A program made the position numbers and the translations under genes. From Bryobacterales bacterium (GTDB taxonomy: Bacteria; Acidobacteriota; Terriglobia; Bryobacterales; Bryobacteraceae): 64,000 nucleotides of DNA. The DNA lies in the NCBI GenBank assembly GCA_016721425.1, contig JADKID010000038.1, positions 62,001-126,000 of the forward strand, written 5' to 3'. This document shows positions 43,930 through 53,643 of the stretch, piece by piece. Each line of letters begins with the position of its first letter. Within the stretch, counting starts at the first letter, position 1. The notes under the pieces are model-generated. The model was not told the origin of the DNA, ran no database searches, and saw only the letters and a program-made list of their open reading frames with translations.

Positions 43930-46127
43930 GTCGCAGAGTCCTTCCCGTGGGCGGAGGCATTCAGTGGGAGTTCCAGAGTGAACGTCGCGCCATGGCCGAC
44001 TCCCCCGCTTTCGGCCCGCAGAGAACCGCCCATGTCGCTGGCGGCGAGGGCGCAGGAGTGCAGACCAAAGCCATGTCCATTAGCCTTGGTGGTGAAGCCG
44101 TGTCCGAAGATGCGGGTGAGGTTTTCGGCAGGCAGCCCCACGCCGGTGTCCTGCACCGCCAGGGCGACACGGTTCTTCGCGATCCGGCGGACAGAGATGC
44201 GTACCAGTTTCTGCCCCTCGCCGCCCCGTTCGCTGATCGCCTGCTTCGCATTGCGGAAGAGATTGAGGAGGATCTGGAGGATCTTGTGTTTCTCCGCCGC
44301 AATGGCCGGCAGCGGCTCCAGGTCCCGCTGCAGCGTGATCCCATGACGGGCAAATCCCGCGTCAACGAACCGGAGGGCGTCTTCCACCAGTTCGGACAGT
44401 TGGAGATCCTCAACCAGGCCGGAAACCTTGGCATAGCTCTGTTGAGTGGCCACGATCTGTTTGATGTGTCCGACGTGAGAACAGAGCGACTCCAGTTCCT
44501 GCAGCAGAACTTCGCGTTCCGATTGGAAATGGCCTCCGAGCTTGGCGAGATAGGGCACCACTCGCTGACCCTTCGGGTCGGTGGCAAGGAACACCTGGAG
44601 GTCTCCGGAATGCTGCTCCAGCATACCGATGAGAGCGACGAGATTGTCCACGCGCGAGTCCCGGACCTTGCCGGCAACCAGTGAGGCTGAGACGTTGACG
44701 CTGTTGAGCACATTGCCGACGTTGTGGAGGACGCCGGTGGCGATCTCGGCCATGCCCGCTTCGCGCGATAGCTCGATGAGCCGCTGTTGCGCGGCGGCGA
44801 GCTCGGAGTGGGCCCGGTCCTTGGCCTCGATCTGTTCCCGAAGCTCGAAGGTTCGCTCGATCACGCGCTGCTCGAGCGTCTCCTTGGCATCCACCAGGGC
44901 GGTGCGTACGCGGTGCCTGGCAATGGATGCGCCCAGCATATCGGCGATGGCCCGCAGGCTGTCCTTCTCGGCTTCGCCCCAATGGCGAGGTTGAACGAAG
45001 TCGTCGAAACCGATCAGGCCCCACCACTCCCCGGCAACCACTACGGGCACGAAGATGGCGGACTTGATCCGTGGGTCGATGAGGCCGCGGAGCTGCGGCT
45101 CCAGAGTGGCAGGCGCTAGAGTGACAATCTGCTCCTGCTCCAGGAGGGCGACCCATCGTTGGGCCCCTTCCTCTTGCCACCTAAAACCGTTCCAGCCTTC
45201 CTGGCTGGCGCTGGAGCCATCCGGCAGCCACTCCCAATGCTGAATGGGCTCAATCTGTCCGTCCCTCCTGCTGATCCTCAGCACGCAGCCGCGACTGGCG
45301 CCGGCCGCCTGTCCAACGCTGGCCAGCACTGCTCCAAAAGTGGAATCCGGGTCACCATCCATCAGAAATCGCTTCGCCGCGAAGCTCACGCTTTCCAGGA
45401 TCTGATTCCTGGCGAGGATGGTCCCGGCCATGTCGTTGAATGCCTCCGCCAGTCGCTGGACCTCGTCCCGGCTGCGCACGTCTGCGCGAGCGTGAAGATC
45501 TCCCTGGGCCACCTGCTGAACGGCCGTCTGGAGGACTTGGATGGGCCGGACCAACCGGGCGGCATAGAAGAGGGAAATCAGCAGGCTGAGAACCCCACAG
45601 AGAATCGTCAGCACGGCTGTGCGTTGGTAGGTGCGCCGGACGCTCTGGTCGTAGGCGTCCAGCGACAGGCCGATGTGAATCCAACCCCACTGGATGCCGC
45701 TGTAGTCGAACGGCAGGGCGTACTGGAAGACACGGCGTCCAAACAGCGGCGATGTGCCGATGGAACTGGCTGGAGCGCGTGTGGCGGGGCGCCAGGTCCC
45801 GCCGAGTTTCTCGATCTTCCAAGTGGACCGGTCGACAACCACCGAGAATCCGTCGTTCTTCGTCATGACCACGTAGTCGATCGCCGTATCGCCGGTGAGG
45901 ACCTGCATGGCCTGGTCCACCACGGCGGAGTAGTCCTCCGATATCGCGGCTCCCGCGGCAATGCCCTTGATGGAGGCGGCGACGCCTCGCGCCTTGGATT
46001 CCAGGCTCAGTTCGAATTCGCGTTTCTGTTCGGGGACGATGGCCATGACAAAGACGGCGAGGGTGACCAGGGTCACCATCCAACCAACCAGAGTGATGCG
46101 CAGGGCAATGCCCGTCGGGATACGCAT
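43926..46127 (-). CDS. membrane sensor kinase with HAMP and GAF domains
   Basis: A 733-residue kinase: membrane helix (about 10-30), periplasmic domain of about 150 residues, second helix (about 178-200), HAMP ('RLVRPIQVLQTAVQQVAQGD'), a GAF domain (about 265-400), a coiled coil, and an atypical dimerisation helix 'ATGVLHNVGNVLNSVNV' with His468. The ATPase has 'NLFRNAKQAI', 'DTGVGLP' and 'GHGFGLHSCAL'. The LHNVGN H-box differs from the usual HE/DxxxP form. The gene starts four bases after the last of six binding-protein genes, whose products are probable ligands of its periplasmic domain. Confidence 0.92.
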   Translation of the reverse strand: MRIPTGIALRITLVGWMVTLVTLAVFVMAIVPEQKREFELSLESKARGVAASIKGIAAGAAISEDYSAVVDQAMQVLTGDTAIDYVVMTKNDGFSVVVDRSTWKIEKLGGTWRPATRAPASSIGTSPLFGRRVFQYALPFDYSGIQWGWIHIGLSLDAYDQSVRRTYQRTAVLTILCGVLSLLISLFYAARLVRPIQVLQTAVQQVAQGDLHARADVRSRDEVQRLAEAFNDMAGTILARNQILESVSFAAKRFLMDGDPDSTFGAVLASVGQAAGASRGCVLRISRRDGQIEPIQHWEWLPDGSSASQEGWNGFRWQEEGAQRWVALLEQEQIVTLAPATLEPQLRGLIDPRIKSAIFVPVVVAGEWWGLIGFDDFVQPRHWGEAEKDSLRAIADMLGASIARHRVRTALVDAKETLEQRVIERTFELREQIEAKDRAHSELAAAQQRLIELSREAGMAEIATGVLHNVGNVLNSVNVSASLVAGKVRDSRVDNLVALIGMLEQHSGDLQVFLATDPKGQRVVPYLAKLGGHFQSEREVLLQELESLCSHVGHIKQIVATQQSYAKVSGLVEDLQLSELVEDALRFVDAGFARHGITLQRDLEPLPAIAAEKHKILQILLNLFRNAKQAISERGGEGQKLVRISVRRIAKNRVALAVQDTGVGLPAENLTRIFGHGFTTKANGHGFGLHSCALAASDMGGSLRAESGGVGHGATFTLELPLNASAHGKDSAT

Positions 46128-46131
46128 TGTG

Positions 46132-47209
46132 TCAGTCCTCTTCCTTAACTTGGCTTGCGTTTGCCTGACGGCTCTCCGCCGCCGGGGCAGCCACGGCCGG
46201 GCGCGCGGGCCTGGAAGTGACGGGACGAGGAGAAGGCGAACCAGTCAGCCGGTGGTAGTCCCGCCAGAGCTCGCGCGCCGAATCCAAATCGCCCGGCCGG
46301 AGACGCACCAGGCGCTCGGTCTTGAATACCAGCAGCAATTGCCTGCCGCGCGGGTTCTGGTGCAACGAGAGCATCGCGTCGATGAAATCTTTCTGCATCG
46401 GATGCGCCTCGAGCGGCGTGGAGATCACGCTCTCAATCATTGGCCGCGAGCGGGCCAGAACTTGGAGCTGGCCCAGCTGAGGGTTCATTTCCTTCGCCAT
46501 GTTCAGGTTAACTTCGTCCACCACGCAGGCATCCACTGCGCCGAAGAACAACGGCAGAATGCAGGCCTGGGGCTTGGCCACAGCCCGAACCGACGCGAAG
46601 AACGAATCGGCACGCCCCAGCTTTTCCTTGGCGAGCACTACCTCCATCCAGGCAGAACCGGCATTGGCTCCAGTCCGTGACGAAATCAGAACGTTCTTTC
46701 CGCGCAGGCCAGCGATGGTCCCGGTTTTGAAGGCAGGCCCGACCAGCAGGACATAAGAGTAGAGTGCGGCGCCCTGCCCGTCTCGCGCGTCAGTGAGAAC
46801 CGGCGTCAGCATGGCGCTGCTCTCCAGTTCCAGATAGTCGGCGGCTGTCAGAGTGACCAAATCCACGGACTGGCTCCGAAGGCGCTCCCCGATCTCATCA
46901 ACACTGTCGATGATGTCGACTTGAATCGACCGTGATGCCTTTCTCGCGTCCCATGACGTTGAACCACGCCCGTAGCGCCGCCCGGGCATCACTTCGGTTG
47001 ATATCGTTGAACGACGAACGGCTGGTGATCGCACGGAACTGGCCAGCGCGGGAAGCGCGGGAGTTGCCGGCGGTGTTTTTGCCCGGCCCCTCCTGCTGAG
47101 CCGGGGCGGCTCCGATAGCGAGACAAACAACGGCGGCGAGCCGGCAGAACCAATGCCATCGGGCCGCGCCCAGCTTCCACAACCCCAATGAGATCCGGCG
47201 TTTGGTCAT
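46132..47209 (-). pseudogene. PhnD-like periplasmic binding protein no. 6, frameshifted
   Basis: The N-terminal frame from ATG 47209 gives a signal region and 'FNDINRSDARAALRAWFNVMGREKGITVDS', matching the other five copies. The remaining three quarters ('IIDSVDEIGERLRSQSVDLVTL' to 'QVKEED') lies in another frame after a one-base excess near 46930-46937. It keeps the family core 'ACILPLFFGAVDACVVDE' and 'EMNPQLGQL'. With one A removed the protein would be about 358 residues. It is the last of six tandem copies and directly precedes the sensor kinase. Confidence 0.75.
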
Positions 47210-48183
47210 TTGGACAAGCCCCTTCCGGCCGATTCGTCCGGTCGCCCACCACTGAACCCCGGACTGTCGGGCGACGGGTCCACCAGGCGGCGATACCTGG
47301 CGCGGAGGAGTCGCGCCGATTCATACTGCTCCCTGCCGACTCGCATCATCGGGCCGGCCTTGAAGACAAGGCAGAACTGCTCACCAGCGGGCGTTCTGTG
47401 CAAGTTCAAGATAGAGTCGATCAGTTCGCGCTGGTAAGGATGCTCCAGAGCCGGCATGGCGATTACGCCCTCCAGCACGACCTCAGAACGTGCGGCGACT
47501 TTCAATCGGCCGAGTTGAGGATTCAGTTCCTTGAGCGCGTCAAAGCTCCCGGCATCCACCACGCAGGCGTCGATCTTGCCAAAAAACAGGGGCAAAACGC
47601 ACGTCGAGGCCCGGAAGCCGGCATCGAACGATCCAAAGAAGTCGCGGGCGCGGCCTAACCGATTCTCCGCAAGCAGCGTTTCCAGCCAGATCGCGCCTGT
47701 GTTCGCTTTGGTGCGGGAGGCTACCGCGATCCGCTTCCCACGCAACCCGGCTATCTGTCCGCCCCCTAATTCACTGCCCGTCAGCAGCAAATAGGCGAAG
47801 GCCCCCACCTGGCCCCGCGTTGTACCCGCCGCCACCGCCCGCACCAGGCCGGCGTCGGAAAGGGAGAGGTACTCAGGCGTATCCAACACCATCAGGTCCA
47901 CGAGGTGCTCCTTGAGGCGGTGCCGGAACTGCTCCAGAGACCCGGCGATTGCCACCTTGGAGTCGAGCTGAAAGCCGCGGGTTCGTCCAATCTGGTCGAT
48001 CCAGATTCGCATTGAGGCCATTGCGTCGTTCGGATTGACAGTTCCAAGCATCGAATCGCTGGCCAGGACGTGAAGGCGCGCGCGCTTCAAGCCCGGAGAC
48101 GGCGGATCGGCAGCCGTGATCGTGCCGTTTCCAGCGAGGAGGAACCCGACGACCAGGAGTGGTATTGCGCGTGATGGCTTCAT
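47206..48183 (-). CDS. PhnD-like periplasmic binding protein no. 5
   Basis: A 325-residue protein of the PhnD/SsuA/transferrin-like binding-protein class, with a Sec signal peptide ('PLLVVGFLLAGNGTITAAD'). The mature part starts 'HVLASDSMLGTVNPNDAMASMRIWIDQI' and has 'AGLRGKRIAVASRTKANTG', 'CVLPLFFGKIDACVVD' and 'ELNPQLGRLKV'. Together with copy 6 it forms a subgroup slightly apart from copies 1-4. It overlaps the next gene as ATGA. Such proteins bind small oxyanions or amines, but the ligand here is unknown. Confidence 0.82.
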   Translation of the reverse strand: MKPSRAIPLLVVGFLLAGNGTITAADPPSPGLKRARLHVLASDSMLGTVNPNDAMASMRIWIDQIGRTRGFQLDSKVAIAGSLEQFRHRLKEHLVDLMVLDTPEYLSLSDAGLVRAVAAGTTRGQVGAFAYLLLTGSELGGGQIAGLRGKRIAVASRTKANTGAIWLETLLAENRLGRARDFFGSFDAGFRASTCVLPLFFGKIDACVVDAGSFDALKELNPQLGRLKVAARSEVVLEGVIAMPALEHPYQRELIDSILNLHRTPAGEQFCLVFKAGPMMRVGREQYESARLLRARYRRLVDPSPDSPGFSGGRPDESAGRGLSK

Positions 48184-48186
48184 ACC

Positions 48187-49134
48187 CTATCCCAGTTGGC
48201 CCCCGGTTCCTTGCCGGCCACGGAAACGCTCTGCCGCCGTGAGGATTCTGAGACCGCTGGCCAGACAACTGGCGTCGCGGCTGACCAACTCTTCGAGCTG
48301 AAAAAGCGACGCCAACTGCTGGCCAGACTGACTTGCGCGCAAATCCGAGAAGGCCTTCAGTAATCTCGCTCGATTGCCGCTTTTGTAGTTCCTGCTGAAA
48401 ATGTAAAAATCAACGACCATCGGCGGAGAACTGACGAGCACCTTGAGATCCCGGCCCACTTGCGGATTCAGCTCGCACATCAGGTCGAAGCCCCGTTTGG
48501 TGGTGAGGCATGCCTCTGCCTGGCCAAAGAACACAGGCAGAACCACTCGGGCGAACTTGGTTTCGGCCGCCACCGATCCAAAGAACTGCTCCGCCGCGCC
48601 ATGCTGCCCTTGCTCCAGGATCGTGGCGAGCCAGGCAGGCGCAACGCACATCTTCGACGTCTTCAAGACACGCAGCCTGCGTCCCTTCAAGTCCCCCAGT
48701 TGCCGGATGCCGCCACTCTGTTTGACCAGGATGATGTACTGCTCCAGCCCAGCCGCGCCAGCGGTGGAGACGATCTGGCTGGGATCGAACAGATCGGCGA
48801 GCGGTCGGTACTCCACGATGTTCAGCGCCACCACATCCAACTCGCCCTTCCGCGTCCGTTCCGCGATCTCCTGCGATGTGCTAAACAGTTTCGGGTCCAA
48901 CACGACGTTCAGCTGTTGCCGCATCCGCTTCATCCAGATCTGCATGGCCGCCCGGGCGTCGTTCAGATTCACGTCCCCCATTACGCTCTCTGAGATAGCC
49001 ATGCGGATCGGCGCGCCTTCATCGCCAGCCCTCAGCGCTGTGGCCAGCCAACTCGACGTCCCCGTCATCAGCGCCAGGGCGCCGCGACGCGAGCTTTTGA
49101 ACTCCCCTACCACGCTGAGTCTCCGAGCAATCAC
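48187..49134 (-). CDS. PhnD-like periplasmic binding protein no. 4
   Basis: From GTG 49134 (GTGA overlap with the gene before) the protein has 315 residues. Its export signal contains 'SSRRGALALMTG', a twin-arginine-like pattern. Family landmarks are 'MAISESVMGDVNLNDARAAM', 'LNIVEYRPLADLFDPS', 'LGDLKGRRLRVLKTSKMCVAPAWL', 'VVLPVFFGQAEACLTTKRGFD' and 'ELNPQVGRDLKVL'. It ends three bases before the start of copy 5. Confidence 0.82.
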   Translation of the reverse strand: MIARRLSVVGEFKSSRRGALALMTGTSSWLATALRAGDEGAPIRMAISESVMGDVNLNDARAAMQIWMKRMRQQLNVVLDPKLFSTSQEIAERTRKGELDVVALNIVEYRPLADLFDPSQIVSTAGAAGLEQYIILVKQSGGIRQLGDLKGRRLRVLKTSKMCVAPAWLATILEQGQHGAAEQFFGSVAAETKFARVVLPVFFGQAEACLTTKRGFDLMCELNPQVGRDLKVLVSSPPMVVDFYIFSRNYKSGNRARLLKAFSDLRASQSGQQLASLFQLEELVSRDASCLASGLRILTAAERFRGRQGTGGQLG

Positions 49135-50120
49135 CCGTTTCGCCCCCCCGCGCCCTGGTGGCCCTGGGTGCGCTCGGCGGCAGCAAGGATGGCTAGGGCT
49201 CCCGCCAGGCAACCGGCATCACGAGGAGCTACCTCCTCGAACTGAAACAGCGTCGCCAGTTGCCGGCCAGAAGGAGTTCCGCGCAAGCTCGACAGGGCCT
49301 TGATCAGCTTCTCCCGGTTCGGATCCTTGTAGCCCCTGCGGAACATGTAGCCGCTCACCACCATGGTGGGTGAGGCGGCGATCACGACCAGGTCCTTGGC
49401 CACCTGCGGATTCAGTTCGCACATCGTGTCAAAGCTCCGCTTGGTGGTAAGGCAGGCATCGGCCTGGCCAAAGAACACCGGCAGAACAACCCGTGAGACT
49501 TTGGAATCGATAATCATGGGGCCAAAGAACTTCTCACCTGGTCCGAAATGCCCTGCGGCCAGAATCGTGGAAAGCCAGGCCGAGGCCACGCACATCCTGG
49601 GGGTCGTCAGTGAGATCAAGCGGCGTCCCCGCAGGTCGCCCAACTGCCCGACTCCGCCATTGCGTTTCGCCAGCAGGATGTACTGCTCCTGTCCAGCGGT
49701 TCCGGCCGAGGCTATCAAGAGGCTGGGATCCAATACGTCGGAGAGCTGACGATACTCAACAACGTTGATCGCCGCCGAGTCACAAAGGCCCCGCCGTACG
49801 CGGTTCATAACTTCTTCGGTTGTCTCGAAGACCTTCGGGTTGAATTCGACGACGAGGTTCAAGTTCTTGGAGATCAGCTGGATCCAGATGCGCATGGCCG
49901 CCCGGGCGTCGTTCATGTTCACGTCCGTCACGAGGCTCTCTGAGATCGCCAGGCGCAGAGGCGCAGCCGCCTCGGTGGCAGCCAGTGCTCCGGGCAGCCA
50001 GTGCCCTAATCCGAGCGCGAGTGCGAGGGCCCGGCGGCGGGAACTGAGTGCGCTGAGGGCTTCCGGGGCCAACCCCGACTTGGCGTTCTGCCTCCGGATG
50101 GTCTCACAGGGTGCCGTCAT
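49131..50120 (-). CDS. PhnD-like periplasmic binding protein no. 3
   Basis: A 329-residue copy from ATG 50120, overlapping the previous stop as ATGA. The signal region 'SSRRRALALALGLGHWLPGALA' has a twin-arginine look. Core motifs match its neighbours: 'LAISESLVTDVNMNDARAAM', 'INVVEYRQLSDVLDPS', 'MCVASAWLSTIL', 'VVLPVFFGQADACLTTKRSFD' and 'ELNPQVAKDLVV'. The similarity to copies 2 and 4 over the full length indicates tandem duplication. Confidence 0.83.
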   Translation of the reverse strand: MTAPCETIRRQNAKSGLAPEALSALSSRRRALALALGLGHWLPGALAATEAAAPLRLAISESLVTDVNMNDARAAMRIWIQLISKNLNLVVEFNPKVFETTEEVMNRVRRGLCDSAAINVVEYRQLSDVLDPSLLIASAGTAGQEQYILLAKRNGGVGQLGDLRGRRLISLTTPRMCVASAWLSTILAAGHFGPGEKFFGPMIIDSKVSRVVLPVFFGQADACLTTKRSFDTMCELNPQVAKDLVVIAASPTMVVSGYMFRRGYKDPNREKLIKALSSLRGTPSGRQLATLFQFEEVAPRDAGCLAGALAILAAAERTQGHQGAGGRNG

Positions 50121-51103
50121 GCCTTGGAGCCTCCTGGGCTTCGCCGGGAGCGGATACGATCCGCCGTTTCGAGGATTTTGAGGGCGCTGGCCAGGCAAGT
50201 GGCATCGCGGGGCACTAGCTCATCAAATTGAAAGAGCGCCGCGAGTTGCCGGCCGGCGGCACTGTTGCCCATGCTCGAATAGACCCTTGCAAACCGGTCA
50301 CGATCGGGGCCGCGGTAGTTTTTGCGGAATGCGTAGAAAGTCGTCACCAACTGGGGAGAGACCGCGAGGGCTTTCAGGTCCCTCGCCACCTGCGGATTCA
50401 ACTCGGACATCGTGTCGAAGCCCCGCTTCGAGGTGAGGCAGGCATCGGATTGGCCGAAGAAGACGGGCAGCACGACTCGCGATGCCTTGCCATCGGTGAT
50501 CACAGAACCGAAGAACTCATCGATGTGGCCCAGATGCCCCTCATCCAGGAGTACTGAGAGCCAGGCATCGGCAACGCACATCCGGGCGCCCCTCAACATG
50601 GACAGTCTGCGCCCGCGTAGGTCGGCCAACTGCTGAGGCCCGCCGCTTCTCCTTGCCAGAAGGACATACTGTTCGAGTCCCGCTGCATTGGATTCCGCGA
50701 CAATCTGGCTGGAATCCAACACATCGGCGATCTGCCGATACTCGATGACATTCAGCGCAACGGAGTCCAACAGGGCGAGACGGGCTCGGCGCAGGATCTC
50801 AGGAGTAGGGTCGAATATCTTCGCGCTGATTTCCACCACGATATTCAGCTCCTGGCTCATGCGTTTGAGCCAGATCGACATGGCGGCTCGTGCGTCGTTG
50901 ATGCTGACGTCCGAGACTAGGCTCTCTGAGATGGCCAGGCGGATTGGGGCCCCCATGTTCGCAGCGGCCAGTGCCTTCGGGAGCGAATGGCAGGCCGTGA
51001 GCAGCAAACCCATGGCTTGGCGGCGCGAGCTCCGGGGGCCGCGAGTCTGGTGGAGCGGCGCCGCCATGCCATTGTCCACCGTTTTACACCAGGGCACTCT
51101 CAT
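50117..51103 (-). CDS. PhnD-like periplasmic binding protein no. 2
   Basis: A 328-residue copy from ATG 51103, again with an ATGA overlap. The signal region reads 'SSRRQAMGLLLTACHSLPKALA'. Family motifs are 'LAISESLVSDVSINDARAAM', 'LNVIEYRQIADVLDSS', 'MCVADAWLSVLLDEG', 'VVLPVFFGQSDACLTSKRGFD' and 'ELNPQVARDLKAL'. The C-terminus shares 'FQFDELVPRDATCLASALKIL' with the other copies. Confidence 0.83.
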   Translation of the reverse strand: MRVPWCKTVDNGMAAPLHQTRGPRSSRRQAMGLLLTACHSLPKALAAANMGAPIRLAISESLVSDVSINDARAAMSIWLKRMSQELNIVVEISAKIFDPTPEILRRARLALLDSVALNVIEYRQIADVLDSSQIVAESNAAGLEQYVLLARRSGGPQQLADLRGRRLSMLRGARMCVADAWLSVLLDEGHLGHIDEFFGSVITDGKASRVVLPVFFGQSDACLTSKRGFDTMSELNPQVARDLKALAVSPQLVTTFYAFRKNYRGPDRDRFARVYSSMGNSAAGRQLAALFQFDELVPRDATCLASALKILETADRIRSRRSPGGSKA

Positions 51104-52054
51104 CCCTTTCGGCTCCCGGCTGCCTGTCTGCCACGGGCGCGTTCGGATGTCTCCAGGACTGCCAGGGCAGACGTCAGGCACGCGCCGTCCTTGACTACGG
51201 CATCCTCGAACTGGAAGAGAGTGGCGAGTTGCCGGCCCGACGCGGTGTTGTTTAGACCTGAGAGGGCCTTCAACAAGCTCTCGCGGTGCACACTTTGGTA
51301 GCCCTTACGGAAGACGTAGAACGCGACCACCATCGGAGACGACTGGGCCACTGCCTTGAGGTCCCGTGCAACTTGGGGATTCAACTCGCTCATCGTGTCG
51401 AACTCCTGCCTGGTGGGGCAGGCGTCCGCCTTGCCGAAAAACACCGGCAGCACAGTGCGGGAGACTCTGGTGTCCGTAGTGACGGAGCTGAAGTACCGCT
51501 CTAGCTCCACGTGGCGGCCCTCCTCCAGAAGAGTGGAGAGCCAGGCAGCAGCCACACACATCCTGCGGGCCGCCAGCACGATGAGCCGGTGCCCGGGCAG
51601 GGCGCCCAGTTTCTGAATTCCGCTCTTGTCCTGGACCAGAACCACATACTGCTCCGGTCCCGCCGCGCCGCCGGAGACTACCACCTCGCCGGCATCCAAC
51701 TGGTGGGCCATCTGCCGGTACTCGACCACATTCAACGCAACGGCGTCCAACTGTCCATTCCTGAGGCGGTTCAGGATTTCCTGGGTTGTGTCGCAGCCTC
51801 TCGGGGTACATTCGACTGTGATGTTCCAGTTCCGGGAGCGATGATTGACCCGGTTCACCATGGCCGATCTGGCGTCGTTGGCGCTCACGTCCATCAGCAA
51901 GCTCTCTGAGAAAGCCAGGCGGAAGCGGCGCTATGGCTTCCGCTTTAGCCAGCGGCCGGCAGCCGGCTCCCAGCAACAAGGCGAGAGCGCAGCGCCGCGG
52001 GATCAACTCGCGGCTGAGGGGCGCGCCGACTACTGCTGGTTTACCGCTCTCCAT
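51100..52054 (-). pseudogene. PhnD-like periplasmic binding protein no. 1, frameshifted
   Basis: ATG 52054 starts a signal region ('PRRCALALLLGAGCRPLAKAEA'). At about 51932-51936 one extra base moves the reading frame: the expected 'APLRLAFSESLL' reads 'APLPPGFLREL', and the remainder ('MDVSANDARSAM…' to 'AAGSRKG') continues in the next frame. Core motifs 'TVLPVFFGKADACPT' and 'ELNPQVARDLKAV' are preserved. It is the first of six copies and begins 19 bases after the TolC-like gene. Confidence 0.75.
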
Positions 52055-52073
52055 GGCCGTCTTGTGTCCTGGG

Positions 52074-53615
52074 CTAGGGCTTCGAATTCACCTTTCCCGA
52101 GATTTCCTTTCCGATCAGCACCGAAATCTGTGACTCGATGGCGACGTGGTCATAGCGCGCCTTCAGGTACTGGGCGGTCATCAATGCTTCAAAAAGCTGG
52201 GCCCGGATCACTTTCTCCGTTTCAACCAACTCGTTCTGATAGGCCCGCGCGGTGAGATCGCGGTTTTCACGCGCCGCCACCATGGCCCGGTTTGCCGCCT
52301 GATAGGTCTTCGAGGCCGCGTCGAGACTGATGAACTGCCCGCGCAATTGGAGCCCGATGCCTTCCCGCAGCAGGAACTTCTCTTCCTTGAGCTTCGCCAC
52401 CTTGGCCAGTGCCTCGGCCACCCTGTTCCGGGTGAGAAAGCCGTCGAAGATCGGGATTTCGGCACCCGCGCCGATGGTCCACCCGACCTTGTTCACCTCC
52501 GTCGAAGTCCCAGCCGTATAGCTGTTCCACCAGCGGTGCAATTCGCCCGTCAACGCCACCTTGGGGTAGTACCCGCTTCGTGCGGTCTTCACCGCGCCGT
52601 CGTATGCCCGCAGGCCGGCTTCGAGCTTCGCCCAGTCCGGATTGAACTCGTACGCCGTGCTGACGAGCTCGGCGAGGTTCCCTGCGAAAGGCCGATGCGG
52701 CAGTTCCTCCGCCGAAGGACGGACGGTGGCATTCCAGGGCAGACCGATGGTGTAGGCGAGGGCCGCCTCGGCGGTTGCCTCGTTCTTTGCCAGTTCGACG
52801 ACGGTGGACCGGATGGTCTCAACCATCACCAGATTGTCGAGGTAGTCCGATTTGTTCACCTTGCCGGCGCCATTCTTGTAGAGCGATTCAGTCAGTTCGA
52901 GGGTCACCTCCATCCGCGCCAGCGTATCGTCGCCTACCTGCCGCAACTGCCGCGCCAGCACCGCACCGTAATAGAGCCTGACGACGCTGTCGGTGAGCTC
53001 CAGATCGGTCCGCCGCACCTCGGCCTGCGCCGCCTGCACGCCGCCGAGAGCCTGCTCGCGGTATCCTTTCCGCATTCCGCCGTCATACATGAGCCAGGTG
53101 AGATTCCCGCTCGCGGTGAAGTTCTGCGGATTGAGGAGCTTGACGTTCTGTTCCGGAATGGGGAACACCTGCGCGGTGGTGGAGATGCTCTGCCCAGGGA
53201 AGCTGACCGGCATCTGGACAGCGACGGGCGGAAACCCGGGTCCGAACGCGTTGGCCGGAATGGTGACCGCGGCGGTGCCGCCGGGCACGTTGACGGTCTG
53301 AGACGGAACATACATCATGCTGGCTGGGAACACAAAGTTGGCTGGCTCGTCGAGGCGAAACCACCCGGCCTTGGCGTTCACCTGAGGCCAGTAGCCGGCC
53401 AGCGCTTGCCGATGCTGGGCCTCCGCCATAGCGACTGCGAAGCGCGACGCGGGCCGGCGGTGGTTCTTCTCCATCGCGATCCGCAGGCAATCGTCCAGCG
53501 AAAGGACCTGGGGATCAGTCGGGCCTGTCGTTGGCGCCTCCGCGGCGACACTCAGGTTCAGCGCAACGACCGCGCCTATTCCGGTAAGGAGAAGGCGGAA
53601 AGATAACGATGACAT
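52074..53615 (-). CDS. TolC-family outer-membrane efflux protein
   Basis: ATG 53615 has GAGG six bases upstream. The 513-residue protein has a signal peptide ending 'LSVAAEA', then 'QVLSLDDCLRIAMEKNHR', and two OEP repeats with the long heptad helices of TolC ('EAQHRQALAGYWPQVNAKAGW' and, in the second half, 'GLRAYDGAVKTARSGYYPKVALTGE'). It would form an outer-membrane channel. No membrane-fusion or inner-membrane pump gene is nearby; the downstream genes are binding proteins, which is odd for an efflux channel. Confidence 0.88.
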   Translation of the reverse strand: MSSLSFRLLLTGIGAVVALNLSVAAEAPTTGPTDPQVLSLDDCLRIAMEKNHRRPASRFAVAMAEAQHRQALAGYWPQVNAKAGWFRLDEPANFVFPASMMYVPSQTVNVPGGTAAVTIPANAFGPGFPPVAVQMPVSFPGQSISTTAQVFPIPEQNVKLLNPQNFTASGNLTWLMYDGGMRKGYREQALGGVQAAQAEVRRTDLELTDSVVRLYYGAVLARQLRQVGDDTLARMEVTLELTESLYKNGAGKVNKSDYLDNLVMVETIRSTVVELAKNEATAEAALAYTIGLPWNATVRPSAEELPHRPFAGNLAELVSTAYEFNPDWAKLEAGLRAYDGAVKTARSGYYPKVALTGELHRWWNSYTAGTSTEVNKVGWTIGAGAEIPIFDGFLTRNRVAEALAKVAKLKEEKFLLREGIGLQLRGQFISLDAASKTYQAANRAMVAARENRDLTARAYQNELVETEKVIRAQLFEALMTAQYLKARYDHVAIESQISVLIGKEISGKVNSKP

Positions 53616-53643
53616 TCGGACCTCTATGACTTCTGGCTCTGTG

